DNA from: Halobaculum sp. MBLA0143
GTDB taxonomy: Archaea; Halobacteriota; Halobacteria; Halobacteriales; Haloferacaceae
Direction: 5' to 3'
Length of the DNA: 64,000 bases
Assembly: GCF_041361465.1 (NCBI RefSeq)
Contig: NZ_JBGKAC010000001.1
Location: 496,001 to 560,000 of the forward strand
Shown here: in pieces, positions 8,244 to 15,966 of the stretch
Numbering within the stretch: position 1 is the first letter of the stretch
Layout: each line of letters opens with the position of its first letter
Position numbers and translations under genes: made by a program
Notes under the pieces: model-generated
Database searches by the model: none
What the model was told of the DNA's origin: nothing
What the model saw: the letters and a program-made list of their open reading frames with translations, nothing else

Positions 8244-8656
8244 GAGTTACGTTCGATCCGGTTCCGCGTGGCGCGTGGACTGGACGCCCAGTCGACCGCG
8301 CCCTGTCGCCACGCCCAGACGAGTCCGATCACCAGCGTCCCGATGAAGACGAGCATCGGTAGCAGGATTCGGGCCAATCCGACCCCGGCCTCCAGGGCGG
8401 ACCCGTAGATCACCGTCCACGGGAACACGAGGACGGTCTCGATGTCGAAGACGACGAACAACAACGCCACCATGTAGTACTGGACGTTGAACTGGATGCC
8501 CGTCGCCTCGCCGGTCGGTATCTCCCCGGACTCGTACGTGGTTCGTTTCCCCTGTTCCGGCACGCTCGGGCGCAGTACCCACGACGCAGCCATCATCCCG
8601 ACCGGGATGCCTACGCCGACGAGCGCCAACGCGCCGATTGCTATCCATGGACTCAT
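8240..8656 (-). CDS. nuoA: Complex I-type membrane subunit NuoA
   Basis: 138 residues with three membrane helices; family signatures are GKRTTYESGEIPTGEA and FNVQYYMVALLFVVFDIETVLVFPW. The ATG at 8656 is chosen over an upstream in-frame start at 8743 because the extra 29 residues are charged and non-homologous, and because a TATA-like box lies about 42 nt before the ATG. First gene of the minus-strand cluster, overlapping nuoB by 4 nt. Confidence 0.93.
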   Translation of the reverse strand: MSPWIAIGALALVGVGIPVGMMAASWVLRPSVPEQGKRTTYESGEIPTGEATGIQFNVQYYMVALLFVVFDIETVLVFPWTVIYGSALEAGVGLARILLPMLVFIGTLVIGLVWAWRQGAVDWASSPRATRNRIERNS

Positions 8657-8694
8657 ACCGGGTGCTCCGTGTGAGCGGGGCTTGGTGAGGCGAC

Positions 8695-8702
8695 TACATA
8701 AG
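8695..8702 (-). promoter_or_regulatory. TATA-like box of the nuo cluster
   Basis: CTTATGTA on the minus strand, about 42 nt before the nuoA ATG, predicts a short leader of roughly 15 nt. It is back-to-back with the promoter of the plus-strand island. Confidence 0.45.
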
Positions 8703-8760
8703 CGCTTCACCTCGGGGGTTGGGATGGACAGGCGACGAGACATTGAATATGAAGTCGTTT

Positions 8761-8780
8761 GTTTCGAAACTCAATTATAG
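8761..8780 (+). promoter_or_regulatory. Palindrome plus TATA box of the membrane-protein gene
   Basis: The perfect palindrome GTTTCGAAAC (8761-8770) lies directly before a strong TATA-like AATTATAG (8773-8780), centred about 26 nt upstream of the GTG at 8803. This spacing predicts a leaderless transcript. The palindrome is placed where a repressor or the BRE-binding factor TFB would act. Confidence 0.55.
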
Positions 8781-8802
8781 GGTCTGTTTCTGATTCGGAG
8801 GC

Positions 8803-9939
8803 GTGCAACGACGAACGCTCGGGATGCTCTCGTCGTACGATGTCGTCTCGAAGTCGATTCCCGGGGTTGTGATCAGTGCTGTTGCCGTCTCCCTGTACCC
8901 GAACAGCACCGACGTGCTCTCGATACCTATCGGAAACAACCTTGCAGACTACGCGCTGATCCTGTTTGCCTCTCTGTTGTTGGCGTTGTTCATCGGGGAA
9001 GGGGTCCACATCGCAGGCATATTCCTTGAGAAGACGCTGCTATTTCTCGGGCGGTCAGTTCGTAGTATCGGGGTTCGTCTCATGCATCTGTACCGGTGGG
9101 TTAAAAAGTGGTTCCGGACTCTGAGCATCAGTCCGATCGGATTCCTGCTCGGACTGTTGGCTGGGCTCCTTTCCCGTATACGCGATTGGGTCCCACTTGC
9201 TGGTCTTCCTGATTCTCTCAAGGGTCCTGTTAGCTCAGTCAGCACCAAACTTGAGCAGGCCTGGGACTGGGCACGCAAACGTCCTGGGGAGGTCCATCAG
9301 ACAGCTGTCGACTGGCTTGACCGGCGGTACTGGGGACTCCACGACACGTTCAAAGCGCATAGACTACTCTTTGCAGACTCGTTAATGTGGAACTTCGCAA
9401 AGGGTGAAGGACTCAAGAAGACTATTGGGGACCGGTGGAACAAGGGGGAGAAGGACCTCCCCTACGATCGGTTTAATAGGGTACTGACAGAAGGCTTTGA
9501 CAAAGACATTCAAAAACTCGATGTCGATGACCTCCAGTTTGAGAACGAACTCCAGAACCTGTACACGATGGTTCGGGCCGAGATCGGCGCTGCCAACACT
9601 GGACAGTCGGCTCGATACCAGGCAGTCTACGCCTTCTGTCGCAGTATGTACTTAGTGTGTCTGCTGACGGCGTTCACGTATGCCGTTGTCCTTGGGTTTC
9701 GGCCAACGGTGGCACCTCCTTTTTTCGTTCACACACAAAAAATATACAAAACAAAATTGATCGCGTCTCTCCCCCCTGGTTCACACGAGTTTATCCCAGT
9801 AGCCTCTTTTGGACTGGCAATTGTGTTTATGATTGGTGCTGGTCGGTACAAGCGACACTTCGTCGACTACACCATTGCAGAGTTCTCTACTGCGGTGGGT
9901 CAGCAGTACGACACAGTAGGCACGACTGATGAGGACTGA
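8803..9939 (+). CDS. Multi-pass membrane protein, putative effector of a Panacea-linked cassette
   Basis: 378 residues of unknown family. Hydrophobic segments near residues 18-33, 48-75, 110-125, 272-291 and 330-346 suggest four or five membrane helices around a hydrophilic middle (about 130-265) rich in Trp and charge, such as RRYWGLHDTFKAHRLLFAD. The GTG start is supported by a TATA box 26 nt upstream; an ATG at 8824 is the alternative. Base use is far more AT-rich than the neighbours, with an A-rich run near 9735-9760, which indicates transfer. It precedes a DUF4065-like gene by about 150 nt. A membrane toxin is my inference. Confidence 0.7.
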   Translation: MQRRTLGMLSSYDVVSKSIPGVVISAVAVSLYPNSTDVLSIPIGNNLADYALILFASLLLALFIGEGVHIAGIFLEKTLLFLGRSVRSIGVRLMHLYRWVKKWFRTLSISPIGFLLGLLAGLLSRIRDWVPLAGLPDSLKGPVSSVSTKLEQAWDWARKRPGEVHQTAVDWLDRRYWGLHDTFKAHRLLFADSLMWNFAKGEGLKKTIGDRWNKGEKDLPYDRFNRVLTEGFDKDIQKLDVDDLQFENELQNLYTMVRAEIGAANTGQSARYQAVYAFCRSMYLVCLLTAFTYAVVLGFRPTVAPPFFVHTQKIYKTKLIASLPPGSHEFIPVASFGLAIVFMIGAGRYKRHFVDYTIAEFSTAVGQQYDTVGTTDED

Positions 9940-10049
9940 TCAGATCTGTACCCTTCTGATGTCTTCACGGCCAAAAGCTAAATACTACGCCGCACAAGAT
10001 GCGGGGTGTGTCGACATCAGTCATCCAACTCGGCGCGGCCGCTCAGATG

Positions 10050-10068
10050 GTTTCGAATAGTACTTACG
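10050..10068 (+). promoter_or_regulatory. GTTTCGAA box and TATA-like element of the Panacea-like gene
   Basis: GTTTCGAA (10050-10057) repeats the core of the palindrome in front of the previous gene. A TATA-like GTACTTACG is centred about 28 nt before the ATG at 10091. A weak stem (CCGCA / TGCGG, 9990-10004) lies further upstream. Confidence 0.4.
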
Positions 10069-10090
10069 GCAGAAAATCTGAGTGGCTCTA

Positions 10091-10744
10091 ATGGCACAGA
10101 GCGATGACGGTGGGGCCACTGGTCTCCCATCTAGAGCGTGTGATCTAAGCGATATCATCAGGGAGGTGCTGAGCTACAACGGCGGTCGATTCTCTGTCGA
10201 AGTCCAGAAACTGTGCTTCTTCAGTGATCTGTACGCCGTTGAGCGGTACGGACGACGACTGACCAATGTGAGATACGGCGCGTATATGTACGGGCCGTAC
10301 TCCGACGAGATCGCCGACGAGTTGGGGAACGCTGAGTCATCTAACTGGATGGAGATGACCCCGGCAATGCGCGACGGCCACTCGGACACTAGGTACAACG
10401 CGAGCGACGGAGCGGACCTCACAAAAGGCTGTGAACACGTGATCCGAGCGGCTGTCGACAAACTTGAATCCCTGTCGCACGACGAGCTCACGATCAAGAG
10501 CCGTGAGTCTCTCCCATACAAACGAACACCTGGTGGCGAGCCAATCGACTTCGTAGATCACTACGAACGGGGTGACCTGAGTTTCGCAGAGGAGCGAAGT
10601 CCGGTCGCACGACAGCTAAATGAACTGGACCGACTCAACGAGAGCGGTCGGATCCTACGTGCGGCGGCTGAGGCCAAACAGCTTACACCGCGCGACCAGC
10701 AAGAGTTCGAACTAATCACTACGCTCCGACCACTTCGGGACTGA
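10091..10744 (+). CDS. Panacea/SocA-like (DUF4065) protein, putative antitoxin
   Basis: 217 residues. Residues 26-80 fit the DUF4065 core: GGRFSVEVQKLCFFSDLYAV, then GRRLTNVRYGAYMYGPYSDEI, matching the family's pattern of an LQKLlYf helix followed by a YGPvs turn. These domains form the antitoxin half of many toxin-antitoxin pairs. The C-terminal half is charged and helical without a known domain. The ATG at 10091 is preferred over the GTG at 10082 because of TATA spacing. The gene shares AT-richer base use with the upstream membrane protein and ends 5 nt before convergent purE. Family call from memory of motifs, not a search. Confidence 0.7.
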   Translation: MAQSDDGGATGLPSRACDLSDIIREVLSYNGGRFSVEVQKLCFFSDLYAVERYGRRLTNVRYGAYMYGPYSDEIADELGNAESSNWMEMTPAMRDGHSDTRYNASDGADLTKGCEHVIRAAVDKLESLSHDELTIKSRESLPYKRTPGGEPIDFVDHYERGDLSFAEERSPVARQLNELDRLNESGRILRAAAEAKQLTPRDQQEFELITTLRPLRD

Positions 10745-10749
10745 GACTG

Positions 10750-11382
10750 TCACTTCTCTGCGTCCCGAAACGACGTGACGCCCTCGTCGTGGAGCCGCCC
10801 GGACACCTCGACCACCTCGCCCTGCAGCTCCTCGTGGTACGCCACCAACCGCTCCCGCAGTTCCTCGTGCTCTCGCGCGAGCACCTGGACCGCCGACAGC
10901 GCCGCGTTGAACGACTTTCCGGCGTCGACGGCGACCAACGGCGCTCCGGTCGGCATCCCGAGCACGGAGTCGACGGACTTCTCCTGGACCGGGACGCCGA
11001 TCACGGGGACGGGGTAGGCGAACGACGCCGTCACGTTCGGCAGGTCCGCGGCCTTCCCGCCGGCGCCGGCGATCACCACGTCCAGCCCGCGGTCGCCCGC
11101 CGTCCGGCCGTAGGTTCGCATCAGCTCCGGCGTCCGGTGGGCGGAGACGACGTACGTCTCGTAGGTGAACCGGGTCTCGGGCGGGTCGTCGAAGGCGGTC
11201 TGCTCGGCGAAGCCGAGTCGGTCGAAGGCGTCGAATGCCCCCTGCATCGTCTCCAGGTCGGAGTCCGACCCCATGACGACGCCGACGTCGGGCGTCGTCG
11301 CCGGGTCGGCCTCGGCGTCGGCCTCCCGTTCGAGTCTGTCACACAGTTCCGCTACCGTCGTGGGTGTGTCGTCTGTCGTCAT
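10750..11382 (-). CDS. purE: N5-carboxyaminoimidazole ribonucleotide mutase PurE
   Basis: 210 residues. Converts N5-CAIR to CAIR in purine synthesis, working after PurK. Class I motifs are present: GVVMGSDSDLETM, the catalytic His in VVSAHRTPE, and AGAGGKAADLPN. About 30 acidic residues precede the core and about 30 charged residues follow it. It overlaps purK by 4 nt (ATGA), as is usual for the pair. Confidence 0.95.
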   Translation of the reverse strand: MTTDDTPTTVAELCDRLEREADAEADPATTPDVGVVMGSDSDLETMQGAFDAFDRLGFAEQTAFDDPPETRFTYETYVVSAHRTPELMRTYGRTAGDRGLDVVIAGAGGKAADLPNVTASFAYPVPVIGVPVQEKSVDSVLGMPTGAPLVAVDAGKSFNAALSAVQVLAREHEELRERLVAYHEELQGEVVEVSGRLHDEGVTSFRDAEK

Positions 11383-12698
11383 CGTCGTGTGGCCTCGCTG
11401 AATTCGAGCTCACTCGCGTGCGCACGGGCGCCGTCCAACACCGCCTCCGGGTCGTCGTCCCGGCTGACGGTGACGTGACCGGTCTTCCGCAGAGGGTACA
11501 CCTCGCGTTTTCCGTACCAGTGGAGAGCGGCGTCGCCGGCCGCGAGCACCTCGTCGACGCCCGTCAACACGACGCCGTCTGCGTCGTCCGTCGTGTCTGT
11601 CTCCTCGCCTGCGTCGTCCGTCGTGTCTGTCTCCGCGCCTGCGTCGTCCGTCGTGTCTGTCCTTTCGTCCGCGTCACCACCCCGAACGTCGCCGGCGGCG
11701 CCGGTTTCGAAGCCGACGACCGGACGGCGGCCCTCCAGCGACTCGCCCCCGAGGAGGTTCGCGGTCGCCGACGGACTCCGGGTCGTCGTGTCGCCCAGCG
11801 GGAGCCCCAACACCGCGCGGACGTGTTGCTCGAACTGCGAGGTGGCGGCCCCCTCGATGGTCCAGTGGCCGGAGTTGTGTGGCCGCGGCGCGACCTCGTT
11901 GAGCAACACCTCGCCGTCGGTTGTCTCGAACAGTTCGATCCCGTAGACGCCTCTTCCCTCCAGCGCCGCGAGCACGTCCTGGGCGACCTCGCGGGCGCGC
12001 TCGGCGACCGCGTCGGTCGTCCGCGCGGGCACGAGCGTCTCCCGGAGGATCTCGTCTTCGTGGATCGTCTCCGTCGGCGCGTACGCCCGGGTCTCCCCGT
12101 CGCCGACGACACCGATCACGGACAGCTCTCGCCGGAAGTCGACGAACCGCTCGGCGACGGCGCCGCGGTTGCCGTCGGCGCCCACGGTCGCCAGCGCCGC
12201 CGCGGGGTCGTCGCCGGCGGTCACCGGCGTGTTGCCGCGGCCGTCGTACCCGCCGGTCCGCGCCTTGCACATCACGCCGTCGAACGCCTCGACGGCCGCC
12301 GCCAACTCTGCCGGCGTGTCGACGCCGCGGTACGCCGGCAGCGGCACGCCGGCGTCGTCGAACGCTCGGGTCTGGACGAGCTTGTCCCGGATCGTCCGGA
12401 GCGTCTCCGGGTCCGGGTGGACCGGGGTGTCGTGGGCCGCGCTCGCGGCCGCCAGCGCCTCCGGGTCCGCGAGTTCGATCTCTACGGTGACGGCGTCGGC
12501 CCGCGCCGCCAACTCCCGGATCGCCGCCTCGTCGTCGAACGACCCCTCGATCTGGTCGGCGACTCGCGACGCCGGACAGCCCGGCGTCGGATCGACGACC
12601 ACCACGTCGACGCCCAGCGGGGACGCCGCCTCCGCGAGCATCCGCCCCAACTGCCCCCCGCCGACGACGCCAAGCGTGTGTGCGGAACTCGGCTTCAC
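11379..12698 (-). CDS. purK: N5-carboxyaminoimidazole ribonucleotide synthase PurK
   Basis: About 439 residues, ATP-grasp. Uses ATP and bicarbonate to make N5-CAIR from AIR. The N-terminal TLGVVGGGQLGRMLAEAASPLG and the later KARTGGYDGRGN, LNEVAPRPHNSGHWTIE are hallmarks. GTG at 12698 is chosen because a TATA-like box (CGCTTATGCA) lies 27 nt upstream; an ATG at 12725 falls inside that box. Near the C-terminus a 30-nt unit is repeated three times and inserts an Asp/Thr-rich linker (TDTTDDAG). Followed by purE. Confidence 0.93.
   Translation of the reverse strand: MKPSSAHTLGVVGGGQLGRMLAEAASPLGVDVVVVDPTPGCPASRVADQIEGSFDDEAAIRELAARADAVTVEIELADPEALAAASAAHDTPVHPDPETLRTIRDKLVQTRAFDDAGVPLPAYRGVDTPAELAAAVEAFDGVMCKARTGGYDGRGNTPVTAGDDPAAALATVGADGNRGAVAERFVDFRRELSVIGVVGDGETRAYAPTETIHEDEILRETLVPARTTDAVAERAREVAQDVLAALEGRGVYGIELFETTDGEVLLNEVAPRPHNSGHWTIEGAATSQFEQHVRAVLGLPLGDTTTRSPSATANLLGGESLEGRRPVVGFETGAAGDVRGGDADERTDTTDDAGAETDTTDDAGEETDTTDDADGVVLTGVDEVLAAGDAALHWYGKREVYPLRKTGHVTVSRDDDPEAVLDGARAHASELEFSEATRR
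11581..11670 (-). repeat. 30-bp tandem repeat (3 copies) inside purK
   Basis: Units at 11581-11610, 11611-11640 and 11641-11670; the first two are nearly identical and the third diverges in its last 10 bases. Each encodes a TDTTDDAG(A/E)E-like decapeptide in frame, so copy number can change without breaking purK. Confidence 0.85.
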
Positions 12699-12720
12699 GG
12701 CTCCACCTGGGGCGGAGTCG

Positions 12721-12730
12721 TGCATAAGCG
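12721..12730 (-). promoter_or_regulatory. TATA-like box of purK
   Basis: CGCTTATGCA on the minus strand, centred about 27 nt before the GTG at 12698. It decides the start codon. Confidence 0.5.
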
Positions 12731-13042
12731 TTGCCGAACGAGGCCGCCGACTGGGCACGTTCGTGGACAGACGTTCGACGACCCCGGTGGCGACGCCGAC
12801 GCTCCTCGTCTCGATTACTAATCGAAGTAGTCTGCTGCATCTCGTCGAACAACACAGTACGGATACGGACCGTGACCGGCGAGAGAACAGTGACACGGAT
12901 TTGAGCAACGAGAGTGGAACTCGGGAGAAAAGCGAGAGTGACTGAGGCGTGACGATGTCGAACGGTGCGACTCGTGGTCCAGTCGAGACGCTGTGCGCCG
13001 TTGTCCGTCGTCACCGCGACGAGTGACGAGACGGCCCGGCAG
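12731..13042 (-). other. Intergenic region between Agl23-like gene and purK
   Basis: About 310 nt with no gene I can support. It contains a near-perfect palindrome, TCGATTA-C-TAATCGA (12811-12825), in otherwise GC-rich sequence. A 23-codon frame at 12955 lacks promoter or SD support. Confidence 0.5.
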
Positions 13043-14941
13043 CTACGACTCGACTCTCGCCTCCACAGACGCCGCCGCTTGCGCCTCCTCGAGCACCGAC
13101 GACTCCACGTACACGACGACCTCCTCGCCCCAGAGCTTGAAGTCGTGGCGGTGGGCCTCGTAGCCAGCCGGGAGCCGCGTGGAGACGTTCTCGTGGTCCC
13201 AGGCGTACGCGATCACGACCGGCGGCGGGTCCGCCGGCAAGCCGTCGTACCGCGCGGACGCCGGGGTGCTCGTCACGTTGGCGTCGACCCGTTCCGTGTA
13301 CCACGGCAACGGGAGCCTGGAGTGCCAGTTCCCGGCCGGCGGCGCCCGGTCCAACGCGGACTCGTTGCCGACGTAGAACAGCTCGTTGCCGTTTCGCTGT
13401 GTCGTGCCGACGTACAACACGTCCGTCCCGTCGTTGTGGCGGGCGACCGTCTGCACGTCGGCGAGCGTGTCGCCGAGGTCGTTGCTCGGCTGTGCCCACT
13501 GGATCAGCGCCTGGTCCTCGGAGGCCGTGGTGTTCCAGTAGTCGACCGTCGGCACGACGAGCCCGCCGGCGGCGGCCACGAGCACGAACGCCGCGAGCCC
13601 GACCCGGACGCCGTCGTCGGCCGAGAGCCCCGACTCCAGCCGGTCGACGACCGCGACGAGCCCGACCGCGCCCGGCACACACAACGGCAAGACGACGTGG
13701 ACGGCGATCCAGGGCGCCTGGATGTCCGTCCCGACTGGGTAGCCGAGGAGCGACACCGCGGCCCAGTAGACACAGAAGGCGACGAGCCGACGGTTGCGAC
13801 CGCCGTAGCCGTCCGCGAGGAAGCCGACGGCCGCGAGTGAGACGACGACCGTCGAGCCGTAACCCACCGTCTTCGACAGGTCCCACAGGAACGCGAGGTA
13901 GGGGTTCCCCTCGCCGGCAGACACCCAGCTGTCGACGAACCGCTCGCCGGCGCCGAACGTCGCTGTCTCCAGAACGGGCCCGAGCGGTTGTTCCCCGGCG
14001 AGGGCCTGCCACAGCTCCGGCCGGGGGGCGTAGAAGGCGACGACGGCAGTCAGGAACGCGCCGGCGGCGACGACGGCGACGACCGGCAGCCAGACGGCGA
14101 CGTGGACGGCGACGGCGGTCGTGTCGCGGTCGACGCGTCGTCGGACCGCCCCGCGGAGGCGTTTGCCAGCGGTCCAGTCGTCGACCGTCCGGAGCCCGGC
14201 GACGGCAGTGTCGACGACGGCGTCCAACAACGACCCCGTCCGTGTAGCCACGGCGACGAGCCGGTGGTCGAGCATCAGCGCCGCCGCCCCGCCCAGGCAC
14301 AACACGTACACGAGCGCGTTCTCCTTGGCGGTGAACGCCAGCCCGATGGCGGCCGCCGCGGGGATCACGTACAGCCCGTTCCGGCGGTCGATCGCCGCTA
14401 CACAGAGGACGAACGCCGTGAACGCGAACGTCGCGACGACGACGTCCGACCGCATGAACCGGCTGTAGTACAGCAACAACGGGTCGACGGCGAGCAACAC
14501 GGCCAGCGCGACGGTCTCGCGGTCGGAGAGGCGGCCGCGTAGTGCCAGCGCCGACAACGGCAACAGCCCCCCCAACAACGCGACCGGGAGTCTGGCGACG
14601 GTCGGCGACGCGGAAAACAGGTCGAACAACGATCGGTTGACGACCGGGAGGAACGGCCCGTGAATGATCGGGCGGTAGAAGAACTCGCCCGTCTCTTGGA
14701 ACCGGAGCGTCCAGTAGCCGACCCGACCCTCGTCCCAGTGGAGCACCCGGCCGCCGAGGTCGACCACCCGCAACAACAGCCCGACGACGGCGACTGCGGC
14801 GACGACGAGCCGGACACGACCCGCGAGCCCACGGTCGGCGGCGGCGACCGGATCCGGTGGCGTCTCGTCGCCGTCTGGCGGGGCCTCCGCCCCGGCCGGG
14901 GAGGCCGTCGGGTCGTCCGTCTCCGCGCCGTCGTCGCTCAT
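13043..14941 (-). CDS. Agl23-like membrane protein (TIGR03663 family)
   Basis: 632 residues, multi-pass. A 48-residue acidic N-terminus leads into RVLHWDEGRVGYWTLRF and FFYRPIIHGPFLPVVNRSLF, the first-loop pattern with an acidic residue seen in GT-C type glycosyltransferases, then LLLYYSRFMRSDVVVATFAF and FTAKENALVYV. This matches the haloarchaeal 'flippase activity-associated protein Agl23' group tied to lipid-linked N-glycan handling. The ATG at 14941 starts the protein; a longer frame upstream is antisense to the next gene. No other glycosylation genes lie nearby, so the specific role is inferred. Confidence 0.8.
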   Translation of the reverse strand: MSDDGAETDDPTASPAGAEAPPDGDETPPDPVAAADRGLAGRVRLVVAAVAVVGLLLRVVDLGGRVLHWDEGRVGYWTLRFQETGEFFYRPIIHGPFLPVVNRSLFDLFSASPTVARLPVALLGGLLPLSALALRGRLSDRETVALAVLLAVDPLLLYYSRFMRSDVVVATFAFTAFVLCVAAIDRRNGLYVIPAAAAIGLAFTAKENALVYVLCLGGAAALMLDHRLVAVATRTGSLLDAVVDTAVAGLRTVDDWTAGKRLRGAVRRRVDRDTTAVAVHVAVWLPVVAVVAAGAFLTAVVAFYAPRPELWQALAGEQPLGPVLETATFGAGERFVDSWVSAGEGNPYLAFLWDLSKTVGYGSTVVVSLAAVGFLADGYGGRNRRLVAFCVYWAAVSLLGYPVGTDIQAPWIAVHVVLPLCVPGAVGLVAVVDRLESGLSADDGVRVGLAAFVLVAAAGGLVVPTVDYWNTTASEDQALIQWAQPSNDLGDTLADVQTVARHNDGTDVLYVGTTQRNGNELFYVGNESALDRAPPAGNWHSRLPLPWYTERVDANVTSTPASARYDGLPADPPPVVIAYAWDHENVSTRLPAGYEAHRHDFKLWGEEVVVYVESSVLEEAQAAASVEARVES

Positions 14942-15017
14942 CGCCAGCCCCTCACACGGCCCGGGATACAACTCTTGTGATACCGACGACTGTCCGCGGC
15001 TGCCGAGACACCGACTG

Positions 15018-15027
15018 GATTTATGTT
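15018..15027 (+). promoter_or_regulatory. TATA box of the SHOCT-protein gene
   Basis: GATTTATGTT is centred 28 nt before the ATG at 15050, predicting a leaderless transcript and ruling out the longer frame that begins at 15023 inside this box. Confidence 0.55.
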
Positions 15028-15049
15028 CTCGTTTTACGTCGACCGAGGC

Positions 15050-15490
15050 ATGAGCAGTGCCTCTCCGGTCGCGCGCGCCAGAGAGAATCTCGTCGGCATC
15101 GTCTCGCTCGTCGTCACCGGCGTCTGGATGCTCGGACTGTTCACCGGCCAGGAGTGGTGGCTGCCGGTGCTGATCGTCGGCTACGCCTTCGTGCTCCCGG
15201 TCGTCGCCATCCTGTTCGGCGACGAGGAGGACGTCGAGGAGTACTGGGACGGCGACGCGACGGTCTCGACGACGGAGTCGTCCGACCGGACGGACGAGGA
15301 ACAGTCGACGGCCGACGCCCTCGACACGCTCCGAGACCGGTACGCCCGCGGCGAACTCACCGAAGAACAGTTCGAACGGAAACTCGACCGACTGCTGGAG
15401 ACAGAGACGGTGGAAGACGCGTCGGAGCACCGTCGGCGAGCCGAACGGGAGCGGGAGCGAGAGCGCGAACCCGAACGCGAACGCGAGTGA
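15050..15490 (+). CDS. Membrane protein with C-terminal SHOCT domain
   Basis: 146 residues. Two helices (about 15-33 and 37-56) are followed by an acidic linker and then ALDTLRDRYARGELTEEQFERKLDRLLE, the SHOCT short helical hairpin often found at the ends of membrane proteins and thought to mediate oligomerisation. The tail (REREREREPERERE) is a low-complexity charged helix. The ATG is fixed by a TATA box 28 nt upstream. The specific role is unknown. Confidence 0.8.
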   Translation: MSSASPVARARENLVGIVSLVVTGVWMLGLFTGQEWWLPVLIVGYAFVLPVVAILFGDEEDVEEYWDGDATVSTTESSDRTDEEQSTADALDTLRDRYARGELTEEQFERKLDRLLETETVEDASEHRRRAEREREREREPERERE

Positions 15491-15518
15491 CCCTGGCAGA
15501 CAGCGCGGCGAGCGGTAC

Positions 15519-15527
15519 GTCTATCAC
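15519..15527 (+). promoter_or_regulatory. TATA-like box of ribH
   Basis: GTCTATCAC centred about 27 nt before the ribH GTG at 15550. Confidence 0.4.
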
Positions 15528-15549
15528 CACGGGGAGCCGACTGGGAGAC

Positions 15550-15966
15550 GTGACCGACATCGCACTCGGTCTGGTGGTGGCGCAGTACAACGCGTCCGTC
15601 ACCGACCGTATGGAGGAGGCCGCGCTGGGGGCCGCCGAGGAGCGCGGCGTCGCGGTGGTCGAGACCGTCGAGGCACCAGGGGTGTACGACACGCCGTTGG
15701 TCGCCGACCGGCTCGCCCGTCGTGGCGACGTAGACGCCGTCGCCGTCGTCGGCGCGGTCGTCACCGGCGACACCGCCCACGACGAGGTGATCGCCGACGC
15801 GGCCGCCGAGAAGCTCTCGCAGGTGAGCCTCGACCGAGACGTACCGGTGACGTTCGGTGTCGCCGGGCCGGGGATGAGCGGCGCAGAGGCGCGCGAACGG
15901 GTGGAGAAGGGGGCCGAGGCGGTCGACGCCGCGGTCGACACACTGGAGGCACTCGCCGATGTCTGA
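15550..15966 (+). CDS. ribH: 6,7-dimethyl-8-ribityllumazine synthase RibH
   Basis: 138 residues. Condenses 5-amino-6-ribitylaminouracil with 3,4-dihydroxy-2-butanone 4-phosphate, the penultimate riboflavin step. Motifs: LVVAQYNASVTDRM at the N-terminus, VEAPGVYDTPL, and GDTAHDEVI with the catalytic His77. It starts at GTG and overlaps the following aminotransferase by 8 nt. Confidence 0.93.
   Translation: MTDIALGLVVAQYNASVTDRMEEAALGAAEERGVAVVETVEAPGVYDTPLVADRLARRGDVDAVAVVGAVVTGDTAHDEVIADAAAEKLSQVSLDRDVPVTFGVAGPGMSGAEARERVEKGAEAVDAAVDTLEALADV

Noticed and set aside
11581-11670. Possible regulatory direct repeats
   Set aside because: The 30-bp periodicity preserves the purK frame and encodes an acidic linker.
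12955-13026. 23-codon plus-strand ORF between purK and the Agl23-like gene
   Set aside because: No TATA box at the right distance, no SD, and no overlap with a neighbour, unlike the micro-ORFs kept in the annotation.
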